Source: Klebsiella huaxiensis
GTDB taxonomy: Bacteria; Pseudomonadota; Gammaproteobacteria; Enterobacterales; Enterobacteriaceae
Length of the DNA: 64,000 nucleotides
Direction of reading: 5' to 3'
Assembly (NCBI RefSeq): GCF_003261575.2
Contig: NZ_CP036175.1
Location: 4,898,001 to 4,962,000, forward strand
In this document: positions 8,684-18,181 of the stretch, one piece after another
How the letters are laid out: every line of letters begins with the position of its first letter
Position numbering within the stretch: position 1 is the first letter of the stretch
The notes under the pieces: model-generated
What the model saw: only the letters and a program-made list of their open reading frames with translations
Told to the model about the DNA's origin: nothing
Databases searched by the model: none
Made by a program: the position numbers and the translations under genes

Positions 8684-11113
8684 TTACGAATACTTTTTGG
8701 TGCGTCGGGTTGGGGCAGTGTTTGCCGGATCGTCCGGCCAGACGTGCTTCGGATAGCGCCCTTTCATCTCTTTTTGTACCTCGCGGTAGCTCCCCTGCCA
8801 GAACGCGCCTAAATCGCGGGTGATTTGCAGCGGTCGCTGAGCGGGCGATAGTAGCTCCAGCACCAGCGGTACGCGCCCCTGAGCTATAACCGGGGTCGTC
8901 GCCTCGCCAAACATCTCCTGCATCCGCACCGCCAGCGCAGGCGGATTTTCATCATGATAGCGAATGGCGATGCGGCTGCCGGTCGGCACCGTATAATGAC
9001 CAGGCAGCTCGCTATCCAGCTTCTGACGAAGCGACCACGGTAGCCAGTTTTGCAGCGCCTGGCGCACGTCCAGCGCCTTTAGCGCTCGCAGCGAGTGAAC
9101 GCCCGTCATTTGCGGCAATAGCCACGCTTCAAGCGACTCCAGCAGCGATGTTTCATCAACGGCGGGCCACGCATCTTCCGGCAGCCACTGCGCGGCACAG
9201 TGCAGTCTCAGGCGCAGCTGTTCCGCTTCCGGGGTCCAGTTGAGTACGCTCAGGCCCTTATCCCGGATACCGTTGAGCATCGCCTGATGCAGTTCCTCTT
9301 CCGAAGGCTTCGCCAGCGGCTGGGTCTTGATCACCAGTTGCCCGATACAGGTGCGTCGCCAGGCCTTCAGGGTGCCCAGCGTTTCGTCCCACTCGACGGT
9401 ATCAGAACGCTGAGCCAACGCCGGACACTGCTCAATCAGCGCATGAATATCCACCGGCAGCGCCAGTAAAATCCGTGCATCCGGCGATGAACTGCCCTGC
9501 AATAGCAGCGGCGCAATCAGCCACTCATGGCGACCCAGCGCATCGTCAGCGTCAAGCATTGCGCCCATCCCGTTCGCCAGCTGGTAGCGCCCTTCCTGGC
9601 CGCGACGATGGGCAATACGGTCGGCAAAAGCCGTTGCCAACAGCGCCGCCATTTGCTCAGCATCAGGCTGACCGACGCGGGTCGCCAGCCTTTTCATCAA
9701 TTGCTGCGCCCGCAGCTGCCAGTTGGTCTGTTGACGGGCAAACGCCGAGCTAAGATCGCTATTACCGCCGCGCGGCGGCTCTTCCAGGATTGCCGCCAGC
9801 TTAGCCGCCGTCGCGACACCATCAGCATCTTCCGTTGCGGTCAACATGGCCGCCAGGCGTGGATCGTTACCCAACGCGGCCATTTTGCGCCCGTGCGCCG
9901 AGAGTCGCTCGCCGTCCAGCGCCGATAGCGAAGTCAGCAGGCGACGGGCCGCCGCAAGGTTGGCCGCAGGCGGCAGATCCAGCCAGCTAAGCTGGGACGG
10001 ATCCTGGCATCCCCACTGCAAAAGCTCCAGCAATAGCGCCGACAGATCGCTTTGCAGGATTTCCGCATCGCCCTGCGCCGCCGCCCGCTCAGCCTGCTCT
10101 TTACCTATCAAATGCAGGCAGATCCCCGGTTCCAGGCGTCCGGCGCGCCCGGCACGCTGGGTCATCGAGGCCTGGCTAATGCGTTGTGTGATCAGGCGAG
10201 TCAACCCGGTGCGGGCGTCAAAGCGGGCGACGCGCTCCTGGGCGCTATCCACCACCAGCCGAATACCTCCGATAGTCAGACTGGTTTCGGCAATATTGGT
10301 CGCCAGCACCACTTTGCGCATCCCGGCAGGCGCAGGCAGTATCGCCTTGCGCTGCTCACTCAGCGGTAGCGCACCATATAGCGGACAGAGAACCACATCG
10401 TTCGCCACCCGCTCCGCCAGCCGCTCCTGCACCCGCTGAATCTCCCCAACGCCAGGCAGGAATAGCAGCATCGAGCCGCTTTCACTGCGCAGCAGTTCCG
10501 CGGCGGCAATCGCCACCGCCTCGTCAAATCGCTGATGCGTTGGCAGCGGCAAAAAACGCCGTTCAACCGGGAACGCGCGCCCTGCGGATGTCACCGTTGG
10601 CGCCTCCGGCAGCAGCCGTTGCAGACGCTCGTTATCCAGCGTCGCCGACATGATTAGCAGCTTGAGATCGTCGCGCAATCCCTGCTGTACGTCGAGCAGC
10701 AACGCCAGCGCCAGATCCGCCTGCAGGCTGCGTTCGTGGAATTCATCGAGGATCACCAGTCCGATGCCGGTCAGTTCAGGATCGCGCTGGATCATCCGCG
10801 TCAAAATACCTTCCGTGACTACCTCGAGGCGCGTATTCGCACCGACGCAGGTCTCAGCGCGCATGCGATAACCCACGGTCTCACCGGGTTTCTCCCCCAG
10901 CAGCTCCGCCAGCCTTTGCGCCACGTTGCGTGCAGCTAGCCGACGCGGCTCCAGCAGAATAATGCGCCCGTTAATTTTACCTTCAGCAAGGATTTGCAAC
11001 GGCAGCCAGGTGGATTTCCCGGCGCCGGTTGGCGCATTGAGCAGAACCTGCGGCGCATGCTGCAGGGCAGTGAGAAGTTCAGGAAGAACGGCGGCAACCG
11101 GCAATGAGGACAC
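8684..11113 (-). CDS. hrpB: ATP-dependent RNA helicase HrpB (DEAH-type)
   Basis: DEAH/RHA-family helicase; the physiological RNA target is not well established. 809 residues, same length as E. coli HrpB. Near the N-terminus are Walker A (APTGAGKST, about 27-35) and the DEFH box (ILDEFHERS), then SAT (IMSATLD), and motif VI (QRAGRAGR) at about 330-337; the C-terminal HrpB domain ends in TRRTKKYS. The start is GTG at 11113, matching the family N-terminus SSLPVAAVLPEL. It is convergent with pulO and divergent from thpR with a 72-bp gap. Confidence 0.96.
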   Translation of the reverse strand: MSSLPVAAVLPELLTALQHAPQVLLNAPTGAGKSTWLPLQILAEGKINGRIILLEPRRLAARNVAQRLAELLGEKPGETVGYRMRAETCVGANTRLEVVTEGILTRMIQRDPELTGIGLVILDEFHERSLQADLALALLLDVQQGLRDDLKLLIMSATLDNERLQRLLPEAPTVTSAGRAFPVERRFLPLPTHQRFDEAVAIAAAELLRSESGSMLLFLPGVGEIQRVQERLAERVANDVVLCPLYGALPLSEQRKAILPAPAGMRKVVLATNIAETSLTIGGIRLVVDSAQERVARFDARTGLTRLITQRISQASMTQRAGRAGRLEPGICLHLIGKEQAERAAAQGDAEILQSDLSALLLELLQWGCQDPSQLSWLDLPPAANLAAARRLLTSLSALDGERLSAHGRKMAALGNDPRLAAMLTATEDADGVATAAKLAAILEEPPRGGNSDLSSAFARQQTNWQLRAQQLMKRLATRVGQPDAEQMAALLATAFADRIAHRRGQEGRYQLANGMGAMLDADDALGRHEWLIAPLLLQGSSSPDARILLALPVDIHALIEQCPALAQRSDTVEWDETLGTLKAWRRTCIGQLVIKTQPLAKPSEEELHQAMLNGIRDKGLSVLNWTPEAEQLRLRLHCAAQWLPEDAWPAVDETSLLESLEAWLLPQMTGVHSLRALKALDVRQALQNWLPWSLRQKLDSELPGHYTVPTGSRIAIRYHDENPPALAVRMQEMFGEATTPVIAQGRVPLVLELLSPAQRPLQITRDLGAFWQGSYREVQKEMKGRYPKHVWPDDPANTAPTRRTKKYS

Positions 11114-11185
11114 GAAGGGCTCCGGAGGTTAACATTTGAGGGCAAGCATTGTAGCATCCTGATAATTCATTACCGAGTCTCTATC

Positions 11186-11722
11186 ATGTCCGAGCCGAAA
11201 AGGCTGTTTTTCGCCCTTGAGCTGCCTAAAGAGGTTCAGCGGCAAATTGTTCACTGGCGCGCCGCCAGATTTCCCGACGATGCGGGTCGACCGGTGGCGA
11301 CGGATAATCTCCATCTGACGCTGGCGTTTCTTGGCGAGGTGAGCACGGAGAAACAGCGCGCACTGTCCACGATGGCCGGGCGTATTCGCCAGCCGGGCTT
11401 TACCTTGACCCTTGACGATGCCGGGCAGTGGCTACGTTCGCGGGTGGTATGGCTGGGCACCCGCCAACCGCCGCGCGGGGTGCTACAGCTGGCGAATATG
11501 CTGCGCGCTCAGGCGGCCCGCAGCGGCTGCTATCAGAGTCCGCAGCCGTTTCATCCGCATATCACCCTACTGCGCGACGCGCGCCACGCGGTGCCAATTC
11601 CGCCACCCGGCTTCAACTGGGCGTTTGCGGTCAACGAATTTGTCCTCTACGAGTCCAGCTTTAGCCGCGGGCGCACCCGCTACACCGCTCTGGAACGTTA
11701 CCCTTTCGACAAGGAAAGCTGA
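11186..11722 (+). CDS. thpR: RNA 2',3'-cyclic phosphodiesterase ThpR (LigT)
   Basis: 2H-phosphoesterase superfamily enzyme that opens 2',3'-cyclic phosphates on RNA and ligates tRNA halves in vitro. The two signature HxTx motifs are visible: HLTL at about residues 43-46 and HITL at about 125-128. 178 residues is normal. The TGA stop overlaps the sfsA ATG (TGATG), so thpR-sfsA are probably one transcript. Confidence 0.95.
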   Translation: MSEPKRLFFALELPKEVQRQIVHWRAARFPDDAGRPVATDNLHLTLAFLGEVSTEKQRALSTMAGRIRQPGFTLTLDDAGQWLRSRVVWLGTRQPPRGVLQLANMLRAQAARSGCYQSPQPFHPHITLLRDARHAVPIPPPGFNWAFAVNEFVLYESSFSRGRTRYTALERYPFDKES

Positions 11723-12438
11723 TGCAGTTCACTCCCCCGCTACAGTCCGCCATCTTAATTAAACGTTACAAACGGTTTCTTGCCGATGTTGTCACCCCCG
11801 ATGGCCGTGAGCTAACCCTGCACTGCCCCAACACCGGCGCAATGACCGGTTGCGCCGCGCCGGGCGATACCGTCTGGTATTCCACATCGGATAATCCTAA
11901 GCGCAAATATGCGCACACCTGGGAATTAACTGAAACCGTACAAGGCGCAATAATTTGTGTTAATACTCTACGCGCTAATACGTTGGCGAAAGAGGCGATT
12001 CTGGCAGGAAACATTCCTGAACTTTTGGGTTATAACACGCTGAAAAGTGAAGTGAAGTATGGTTCTGAAAGTAGCCGCATTGATATTCTGTTACAGGCAG
12101 ATTACCAACAAAACTGCTATATTGAAGTGAAATCGGTTACGTTGGCGGAGAAAGAATACGGTTACTTCCCCGATACGGTCACCGAGCGCGGTCAGAAGCA
12201 CCTGCGGGAGCTGATGAGCGTAGCGGCGGCGGGCGATCGGGCGGTAATTTTGTTCGCCGTACTGCATTCGGCGATCGACCGTTTCTCACCCGCGCATCAT
12301 ATTGATGCCAGATACGCACAGCTATTGATTGAAGCGCAAACCAAGGGGGTAGAAATTCTCGCATACAAGGCGGAACTTTCTACCGAAACAATGACTCTGA
12401 ATAAGCCGATTACCGTGGTGTTAACCCCCGGTAAATAA
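11722..12438 (+). CDS. sfsA: SfsA family protein (sugar fermentation stimulation)
   Basis: SfsA was named for stimulating maltose gene expression when overproduced in E. coli and is described as DNA-binding and nuclease-like; its real role is unclear. 238 residues, close to the family length, with the conserved HCPNTGAMTGC block and the nuclease-fold motif RIDILLQ...CYIEVKSVTL (acidic residues and Lys arranged as in D-ExK nucleases). It begins inside the thpR stop. A 164-bp gap with no gene follows before dksA and presumably carries the dksA promoter. Confidence 0.94.
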   Translation: MQFTPPLQSAILIKRYKRFLADVVTPDGRELTLHCPNTGAMTGCAAPGDTVWYSTSDNPKRKYAHTWELTETVQGAIICVNTLRANTLAKEAILAGNIPELLGYNTLKSEVKYGSESSRIDILLQADYQQNCYIEVKSVTLAEKEYGYFPDTVTERGQKHLRELMSVAAAGDRAVILFAVLHSAIDRFSPAHHIDARYAQLLIEAQTKGVEILAYKAELSTETMTLNKPITVVLTPGK

Positions 12439-12602
12439 ACGGCTAAATAGTATTCTGGTCGCGAGCGCAAATACGCTTTTCCTCACAGGGTTGTCAAGTG
12501 TAACGTTTAGATAATTGCTATCCGGAAAAGCATCTGCTATTTATAGCGGCCTGATTTTTCCCCCTACACGGGGATCGATAGTGCGTGTTAAGGAGAAGCA
12601 AC

Positions 12603-13058
12603 ATGCAAGAAGGGCAAAACCGTAAAACATCGTCCCTGAGTATTCTCTCCATCGCAGGGGTGGAGCCGTACCAAGTAAAACCGGGCGAAGAGTACATGAA
12701 CGAAGCCCAGTTGGCGCACTTCAGGCGCATTCTTGAAGCGTGGCGTAATCAACTTAGGGATGAAGTGGATCGCACCGTGTCGCACATGCAGGATGAAGCT
12801 GCCAACTTCCCGGACCCGGTAGACCGTGCCGCCCAGGAAGAAGAGTTCAGCCTGGAGCTGCGTAACCGCGATCGTGAACGTAAACTGATCAAAAAGATCG
12901 AAAAAACCCTGAAAAAAGTCGAAGACGAAGATTTCGGCTACTGTGAATCCTGTGGCGTCGAGATTGGTATCCGTCGTCTGGAAGCGCGTCCGACCGCTGA
13001 CCTGTGCATTGACTGCAAAACGCTGGCGGAAATTCGCGAAAAACAGATGGCAGGCTAA
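12603..13058 (+). CDS. dksA: RNA polymerase-binding transcription factor DksA
   Basis: Secondary-channel factor that works with ppGpp to reset transcription, notably at rRNA promoters. 151 residues. The coiled coil carries the tip motif DPVDRA, and the zinc finger shows CESC...CIDC. I chose ATG 12603 (MQEGQNRKTSS), preceded by AAGGAGAAG; an in-frame ATG-like start 18 bp upstream is not needed. Essentially identical to the E. coli protein. A GC-rich hairpin follows the stop. Confidence 0.98.
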   Translation: MQEGQNRKTSSLSILSIAGVEPYQVKPGEEYMNEAQLAHFRRILEAWRNQLRDEVDRTVSHMQDEAANFPDPVDRAAQEEEFSLELRNRDRERKLIKKIEKTLKKVEDEDFGYCESCGVEIGIRRLEARPTADLCIDCKTLAEIREKQMAG

Positions 13059-13080
13059 TCCACTTCGCTAGTGTATCTCC

Positions 13081-13112
13081 GGCGGGAGCTCGCTCCCGCC
13101 TTGATGCTTTAT
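13081..13112 (+). terminator. Hairpin after dksA
   Basis: Stem GGCGGGAG / CTCCCGCC with a CTCG loop (13081-13100), followed by a T-containing tail TTGATGCTTTAT. It lies 22 bp after the dksA stop and just ahead of gluQ, so it likely attenuates rather than fully blocks read-through. Confidence 0.75.
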
Positions 13113-13122
13113 CAGTCACATC

Positions 13123-14004
13123 ATGAAAGATTCACATTATATTGGGCGCTTTGCCCCCTCACCTTCTGGCGAACTCCACTTCGGCTCACTGATTGCCGCG
13201 CTTGGCAGCTATCTGCAAGCTCGGGCGAAGGGCGGTATCTGGCGTGTGCGCATTGAAGATATCGATCCGCCGCGTGAAGTCCCCGGCGCCGCCGCAACTA
13301 TTCTGCGTCAATTAGAACATTACGGCCTGCACTGGGACGGTGAAGTGCTTTGGCAATCTCAGCGTCACGAAGCCTATCGTGAGCGTCTGGCCTGGCTGCA
13401 TGAACAGGGGCTCTGCTATTACTGCACCTGTACCCGCGCGCGCATTCATGCCGTCGGCGGTCTTTACGACGGCCACTGCCGGGATTTACAGCTCGGTGCG
13501 CAAAACGCAGCCCTGCGCCTGCGGCAAACGCTGCCGGTTCTCGAGTTTTACGATCGACTGCGCGGTACTCTCGTCGCGGATGAACCGCTGGCGCGTGAAG
13601 ATTTCATTATTCATCGTCGCGATGGGCTGTTCGCCTATAATCTTGCGGTCGTGGTGGACGATCATTTCCAGGGCATCAGCGAAATTGTCCGCGGTGCCGA
13701 TCTGATTGAACCCACGGTGCGGCAGATTTCGTTGTATCAGCATTTTGGCTGGCAGCCGCCGGACTATATTCATCTACCTCTGGCGCTAAATGCTCAGGGA
13801 AATAAACTGTCGAAGCAAAATCATGCTCCAGCGCTATCACAAGGCGATCCACGCCCGGAAATTGTGCGAGCGTTAACGTTTCTTAACCAGGATGTCATTC
13901 AGGAATGGCGAGAGCTGAATATTGACGATTTACTCAAGCATGCGGTAGTGAACTGGCAGCCGGAGAAAATCCAGCATTCTCAAATGCGTTCTGCTGAGCT
14001 ATGA
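13123..14004 (+). CDS. gluQ: Glutamyl-Q tRNA(Asp) synthetase
   Basis: Paralogue of glutamyl-tRNA synthetase that attaches glutamate to the queuosine base of tRNA(Asp) rather than to the 3' end. 293 residues: class I core with the HIGH-like motif (LHFGSL) after RFAPSPSG, a zinc-binding cysteine cluster (CYYCTCTRAR...GHC) and the KMSKS-like KLSKQ; the anticodon-binding domain is absent, as usual for GluQ. The dksA-gluQ pairing is conserved in enterobacteria. Also called yadB or gluQRS. Confidence 0.96.
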   Translation: MKDSHYIGRFAPSPSGELHFGSLIAALGSYLQARAKGGIWRVRIEDIDPPREVPGAAATILRQLEHYGLHWDGEVLWQSQRHEAYRERLAWLHEQGLCYYCTCTRARIHAVGGLYDGHCRDLQLGAQNAALRLRQTLPVLEFYDRLRGTLVADEPLAREDFIIHRRDGLFAYNLAVVVDDHFQGISEIVRGADLIEPTVRQISLYQHFGWQPPDYIHLPLALNAQGNKLSKQNHAPALSQGDPRPEIVRALTFLNQDVIQEWRELNIDDLLKHAVVNWQPEKIQHSQMRSAEL

Positions 14005-14055
14005 TTAGCCGCTATTTTTTTGTCCTGAAGTCCGTCTGACACTACGAGGTGTACC

Positions 14056-15453
14056 ATTTTTACCCGAGTCGCTAATTTTTGCCGTAAGGTGCTAAGCCGT
14101 GAAGAGCGCGAGGCAGAAGCCGCTGTCGAACAACGACATATGACGGTTATCCCGCGTGATCAGCATGCAATTTCCCGCAAAGATATCAGTGAAAATGCCC
14201 TCAAGGTCATGTACAGACTCAATAAGGCGGGCTACGAATCGTGGCTTGTCGGCGGCGGCGTACGCGACCTGCTGCTGGGCAAAAAGCCGAAAGATTTCGA
14301 TGTCACGACCAATGCAACTCCGGAGCAGGTACGTAAGCTGTTCCGCAACTGCCGTCTGGTCGGTCGCCGCTTCCGCCTGGCGCACGTGATGTTCGGGCCA
14401 GAAATTATTGAAGTCGCCACCTTCCGTGGTCATCACGAAGGGCATACCACCGATCGCGTCACCTCGCAGCTTGGTCAGAACGGCATGCTGCTGCGCGACA
14501 ACATCTTCGGCTCGATTGAAGAAGATGCCCAACGCCGCGACTTCACCATCAACAGCCTTTATTACAGCGTCGCTGATTTCACCGTGCGCGACTACGTCGG
14601 CGGCATGAAGGATCTGCAGGATGGTGTTATCCGTCTGATTGGCGATCCGGAAACCCGCTATCGTGAAGATCCGGTGCGCATGCTGCGCGCGGTGCGTTTT
14701 GCAGCGAAGCTCAATATGAGCATCAGCGAAGAGACCGCCGAGCCGATCCCACGCCTGGCTACGCTGCTGCACGATGTACCTCCGGCGCGTCTGTTTGAAG
14801 AAGTCCTGAAGCTGCTGCAAGCGGGTGATGGCTATCAAACCTACATGCTGCTGCGCGAATACAATCTATTCCAGCCGCTGTTCCCGACCATCACCCGCTA
14901 CTTTACCGAGCGCGGTGATAGCCCGATGGAGCGCATTATCAGCCAGGTGCTGAAGAATACCGATAACCGCATCCGTAACGATATGCGCGTTAATCCGGCG
15001 TTCCTGTTCGCGGTGATGTTCTGGTATCCGCTGCTTGAGATGGCGCAAAAAATTGCCCAGGAGAGCGGTCTGGCCTACCACGACGCCTTCGCGCTGGCGA
15101 TGAACGACGTGCTGGATGAAGCCTGCCGCACGCTGGCGATCCCTAAACGCATTACCACGCTGGTGCGCGATATCTGGCAGCTTCAGCTGCGGATGTCTCG
15201 CCGTCAGGGCAAACGCGCGTGGAAGCTGATGGAACATCCGAAATTCCGCGCCGCCTACGATCTGCTGGAGCTGCGCGCCGGTGCCGAAAACAATGGCGAG
15301 CTACAGCGTCTGACCAAATGGTGGGGCGAGTTCCAGGTGGCCACGCCGCCGGACCAGAAAGATATGCTTGACGATCTGGGTGACGATCCGGCTCCACGCC
15401 GCCGCCACCGTCGTCCACGCAAGCGCGCGCCGCGTCGCGAAGGTAGCGCATGA
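14056..15453 (+). CDS. pcnB: Poly(A) polymerase I PcnB, ATT start
   Basis: Adds 3' poly(A) tails that promote RNA decay and controls ColE1-type plasmid copy number. The nucleotidyltransferase signature GGGVRDLLLGKKPKDFDV holds the catalytic Asp pair; the C-terminus is Arg-rich (RRRHRRPRKRAPRR), the RNA-binding tail. The reading frame has no ATG or GTG near the family N-terminus but starts correctly at ATT 14056 (M/I-FTRVANFCRK), preceded by CGAGGTG. E. coli pcnB is known to use AUU, so this gives the standard 465 residues. A GTG at 14089 in frame would remove 11 conserved residues. Overlaps folK by 4 bp. Confidence 0.95.
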   Translation: MFTRVANFCRKVLSREEREAEAAVEQRHMTVIPRDQHAISRKDISENALKVMYRLNKAGYESWLVGGGVRDLLLGKKPKDFDVTTNATPEQVRKLFRNCRLVGRRFRLAHVMFGPEIIEVATFRGHHEGHTTDRVTSQLGQNGMLLRDNIFGSIEEDAQRRDFTINSLYYSVADFTVRDYVGGMKDLQDGVIRLIGDPETRYREDPVRMLRAVRFAAKLNMSISEETAEPIPRLATLLHDVPPARLFEEVLKLLQAGDGYQTYMLLREYNLFQPLFPTITRYFTERGDSPMERIISQVLKNTDNRIRNDMRVNPAFLFAVMFWYPLLEMAQKIAQESGLAYHDAFALAMNDVLDEACRTLAIPKRITTLVRDIWQLQLRMSRRQGKRAWKLMEHPKFRAAYDLLELRAGAENNGELQRLTKWWGEFQVATPPDQKDMLDDLGDDPAPRRRHRRPRKRAPRREGSA

Positions 15454-15929
15454 CCCTCGCTTACATTGCCATCGGCAGCAATCTGGCCTCTCCGCTGGAG
15501 CAGGTCAACGCTGCCGTTAGTGCGCTGACGGAGATCCCTGATAGCCGGATGATAAGCGTTTCCTCTTTCTACCGTACGCCGCCGCTGGGACCGCAGGATC
15601 AACCGGACTACCTCAACGCCGCCGTTGCGCTGGAAACCTCTCTTGCCGCGGAAGAGTTGCTCAACCACACTCAGCGCATCGAACTGCAGCAGGGCCGCAC
15701 CCGTAAAGCGGAACGCTGGGGACCCCGCACGTTGGATCTCGACATCATGCTGTTCGGCGATGAAGTCATTAATAGCCCGCGCCTGACCGTGCCGCACTAC
15801 GACATGAAAAACCGCGGTTTTATGCTGTGGCCGCTGTTTGAAATCGCGCCAGGACTGCATTTCCCCGACGGTCTGTCATTACGTACCGTGCTCGCTAACC
15901 TTGCCGCAGAAAAACCGGCCATCTGGTAA
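15450..15929 (+). CDS. folK: Dihydropterin pyrophosphokinase FolK
   Basis: 6-hydroxymethyl-7,8-dihydropterin pyrophosphokinase, the folate step before dihydropteroate synthase. 159 residues with the signature RTLDLDIMLFGDE (Mg-binding aspartates) and the N-terminal IAIGSNL. ATGA overlap with pcnB means coupled translation. The 119-bp gap to panB follows. Confidence 0.96.
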   Translation: MTLAYIAIGSNLASPLEQVNAAVSALTEIPDSRMISVSSFYRTPPLGPQDQPDYLNAAVALETSLAAEELLNHTQRIELQQGRTRKAERWGPRTLDLDIMLFGDEVINSPRLTVPHYDMKNRGFMLWPLFEIAPGLHFPDGLSLRTVLANLAAEKPAIW

Positions 15930-16048
15930 TACCCCTTCATTTTTTAGCAATTACGGCGATCGTGGTAATCGGTTGCCCAAAACCATTGCCCCCCTGAATG
16001 CTGCTGTTAGAATGCCGATTAAAATGACTTTCATCATCAGGAAACGTT

Positions 16049-16840
16049 ATGAAACCGACCACAATCGCCGTGCTGCAGAAATGCAAACAGGAGAAGAAAC
16101 GCTTCGCCACTATCACCGCCTATGACTACAGTTTTGCCAAGCTGTTTGCCGACGAAGGGATCAACGTACTGCTGGTCGGTGACTCGCTGGGCATGACGGT
16201 ACAGGGCCACGACTCCACCCTGCCGGTGACCGTTGAAGATATCGCCTACCATACCCGCGCGGTACGCCGCGGCGCGCCGAACAGCCTGCTGCTCGCTGAC
16301 CTGCCGTTTATGGCTTATGCTACGCCGGAACAAACCTTCGAGAACGCCGCCGTCGTGATGCGCGCGGGGGCCAATATGGTCAAAATCGAAGGCGGTGCGT
16401 GGCTGGCGGATACGGTGAAAATGCTCGCTGAACGCGCGGTTCCGGTGTGTGGGCATCTCGGTCTGACTCCCCAATCGGTGAATGTCTTCGGGGGCTATAA
16501 AATTCAGGGTCGCGGTGACGCCGGGCAAATTCTGCTTGATGATGCCCTGGCGTTAGAAGCGGCGGGCGCACAGCTACTGGTTCTGGAGTGCGTGCCGGTT
16601 GAGCTGGCGAAACGTGTTACCGAAGCCTTAACCATTCCGGTAATCGGCATTGGCGCAGGCAACGTCACCGACGGGCAAATCCTGGTGATGCATGACGCCT
16701 TTGGTATTACCGGCGGCCATATTCCTAAATTTGCCAAAAATTTCCTTAGCACTGCGGGCGACATGCGCGCTGCGGTACGGCAATATGTTGCCGAAGTGGA
16801 GTCCGGCGTCTATCCGGGCGAAGAACACAGTTTCCATTAA
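16049..16840 (+). CDS. panB: Ketopantoate hydroxymethyltransferase PanB
   Basis: Transfers a hydroxymethyl group from methylene-THF to alpha-ketoisovalerate, the first committed step of pantothenate synthesis. 263 residues, TIM-barrel fold with the metal-binding GDSLGM (Asp) and LLADLPFM (Asp) motifs and IEGGAW. AGGAAACGTT precedes the ATG. It is followed after 11 bp by panC, whose ribosome site GGAGTG directly abuts the panB stop. Confidence 0.97.
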   Translation: MKPTTIAVLQKCKQEKKRFATITAYDYSFAKLFADEGINVLLVGDSLGMTVQGHDSTLPVTVEDIAYHTRAVRRGAPNSLLLADLPFMAYATPEQTFENAAVVMRAGANMVKIEGGAWLADTVKMLAERAVPVCGHLGLTPQSVNVFGGYKIQGRGDAGQILLDDALALEAAGAQLLVLECVPVELAKRVTEALTIPVIGIGAGNVTDGQILVMHDAFGITGGHIPKFAKNFLSTAGDMRAAVRQYVAEVESGVYPGEEHSFH

Positions 16841-16851
16841 GGAGTGTTGTT

Positions 16852-17706
16852 GTGCTGATTATTGAAACCCTGCCGCTGCTGCGCCAGCATATCCGTCGTT
16901 TACGCCAGGAAGGTAAGCGCATCGCGCTGGTTCCTACCATGGGCAACCTGCACGATGGTCATATGAAGCTGGTTGATGCTGCGAAAGCCAGCGCGGATGT
17001 CGTGGTGGCAAGTATCTTCGTCAACCCGATGCAGTTTGACCGCGCTGACGATCTGGCTCGCTACCCGCGCACGTTGCAGGACGATTGCGAAAAGCTGAAC
17101 AAGCGGAAAGTCGATTTTGTCTTCGCGCCTGCTGCAGCGGAAATCTATCCGCAGGGTACCGAAAATCAGACTTACGTTGATGTGCCGGGGCTGTCGACGA
17201 TGCTTGAAGGCGCTAGTCGTCCGGGCCACTTCCGCGGCGTCTCCACCGTCGTCAGTAAGCTGTTCAATCTGATACAGCCAGATGTCGCCTGCTTTGGCGA
17301 AAAAGACTTCCAGCAGCTCGCGCTAATTCGCAAGATGGTGGCCGATATGGGCTACGACATCGAAATTATCGGCGTGCCCATTATGCGCGCGAAAGATGGG
17401 CTGGCTCTTAGCTCGCGCAACGGCTATCTCAGCGCTGAACAGCGCAAAATTGCGCCGGGACTGTATAAGGTGATGAATAGCGTAGCGGAGAAACTGGCGG
17501 GCGGTGAGCGCAATCTCGATGAAATCATCGCGATCGCCGCCCAGGAGCTGAACGAAAAAGGCTTCCGCGCCGATGATATTCAGATCCGCGATGCCGACAC
17601 GCTGCTCGAACTGACGGAAGCCAGCAAACGTGCGGTGATCCTGATGGCGGCATGGCTCGGCGAAGCGCGTTTGATCGACAACCAGATAGTGACGCTCGCT
17701 CAGTAG
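16852..17706 (+). CDS. panC: Pantothenate synthetase PanC
   Basis: ATP-dependent condensation of pantoate with beta-alanine. 284 residues, starting at GTG 16852 with GGAG 7 bases upstream. The class I nucleotidyltransferase HIGH-like motif is HDGH in PTMGNLHDGH; KDGLALSSRNGYLS is the second signature. In an operon with panB. A short hairpin separates it from panD, and no yadD-type transposase gene lies between them, unlike E. coli K-12. Confidence 0.97.
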   Translation: MLIIETLPLLRQHIRRLRQEGKRIALVPTMGNLHDGHMKLVDAAKASADVVVASIFVNPMQFDRADDLARYPRTLQDDCEKLNKRKVDFVFAPAAAEIYPQGTENQTYVDVPGLSTMLEGASRPGHFRGVSTVVSKLFNLIQPDVACFGEKDFQQLALIRKMVADMGYDIEIIGVPIMRAKDGLALSSRNGYLSAEQRKIAPGLYKVMNSVAEKLAGGERNLDEIIAIAAQELNEKGFRADDIQIRDADTLLELTEASKRAVILMAAWLGEARLIDNQIVTLAQ

Positions 17707-17748
17707 ACACGGATTAAAAATCAGGCAATACTGCCAGGAATTTCCTCA

Positions 17749-17774
17749 AGGCGGATGTCACGTCCGCTTTGTTA
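17749..17774 (+). terminator. Possible weak terminator between panC and panD
   Basis: Imperfect hairpin GCGGATG / CGTCCGC (one G-T pair, TCA loop) followed by TTTGTTAT. Short stem, so termination would be partial. Confidence 0.5.
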
Positions 17775-17799
17775 TCGTTAAGCTTTAAAGGTAGACGTT

Positions 17800-18180
17800 A
17801 TGATTCGTAATATGCTGCAGGGCAAACTCCACCGCGTTAAAGTCACGCAGGCCGACCTGCACTATGAAGGCTCCTGCGCTATTGATCAGGATTTCCTGGA
17901 TGCATCCGGCATCCTTGAGAATGAGGCTATTCATATCTGGAACGTGACCAACGGTAATCGTTTCTCCACCTACGCCATCGCCGCAGAGCGCGGTTCGCGA
18001 ATTATCTCCGTTAACGGCGCGGCGGCACACTGCGCAAGCGTCGGCGATATTCTGATCATCGCCAGCTTTGTCACTATGCCTGACGAAGAAGCCCGTACCT
18101 GGCAGCCGAAAGTCGCCTACTTCGAAGGCGATAACGAAATGAAGCGCCAGGCTAAAGCGATTCCGGTACAGGTTGCCTGA
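17800..18180 (+). CDS. panD: Aspartate 1-decarboxylase PanD
   Basis: Makes beta-alanine for pantothenate from aspartate. The proenzyme self-cleaves between Gly24 and Ser25 (HYEGSCAID here) to form the pyruvoyl cofactor; both residues are present. 126 residues, AAAGGTAGACGTT before the ATG. Its stop is one base away from the stop of the convergent yadE gene. Confidence 0.97.
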   Translation: MIRNMLQGKLHRVKVTQADLHYEGSCAIDQDFLDASGILENEAIHIWNVTNGNRFSTYAIAAERGSRIISVNGAAAHCASVGDILIIASFVTMPDEEARTWQPKVAYFEGDNEMKRQAKAIPVQVA

Positions 18181-18181
18181 T

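Noticed and set aside
14092..14838. 248-codon frame antisense to pcnB
   Set aside because: Opposite a well-conserved gene; no start signal or recognisable protein.
17707..17799. yadD-type transposase gene between panC and panD as in E. coli
   Set aside because: Only 93 bp here; no gene present.
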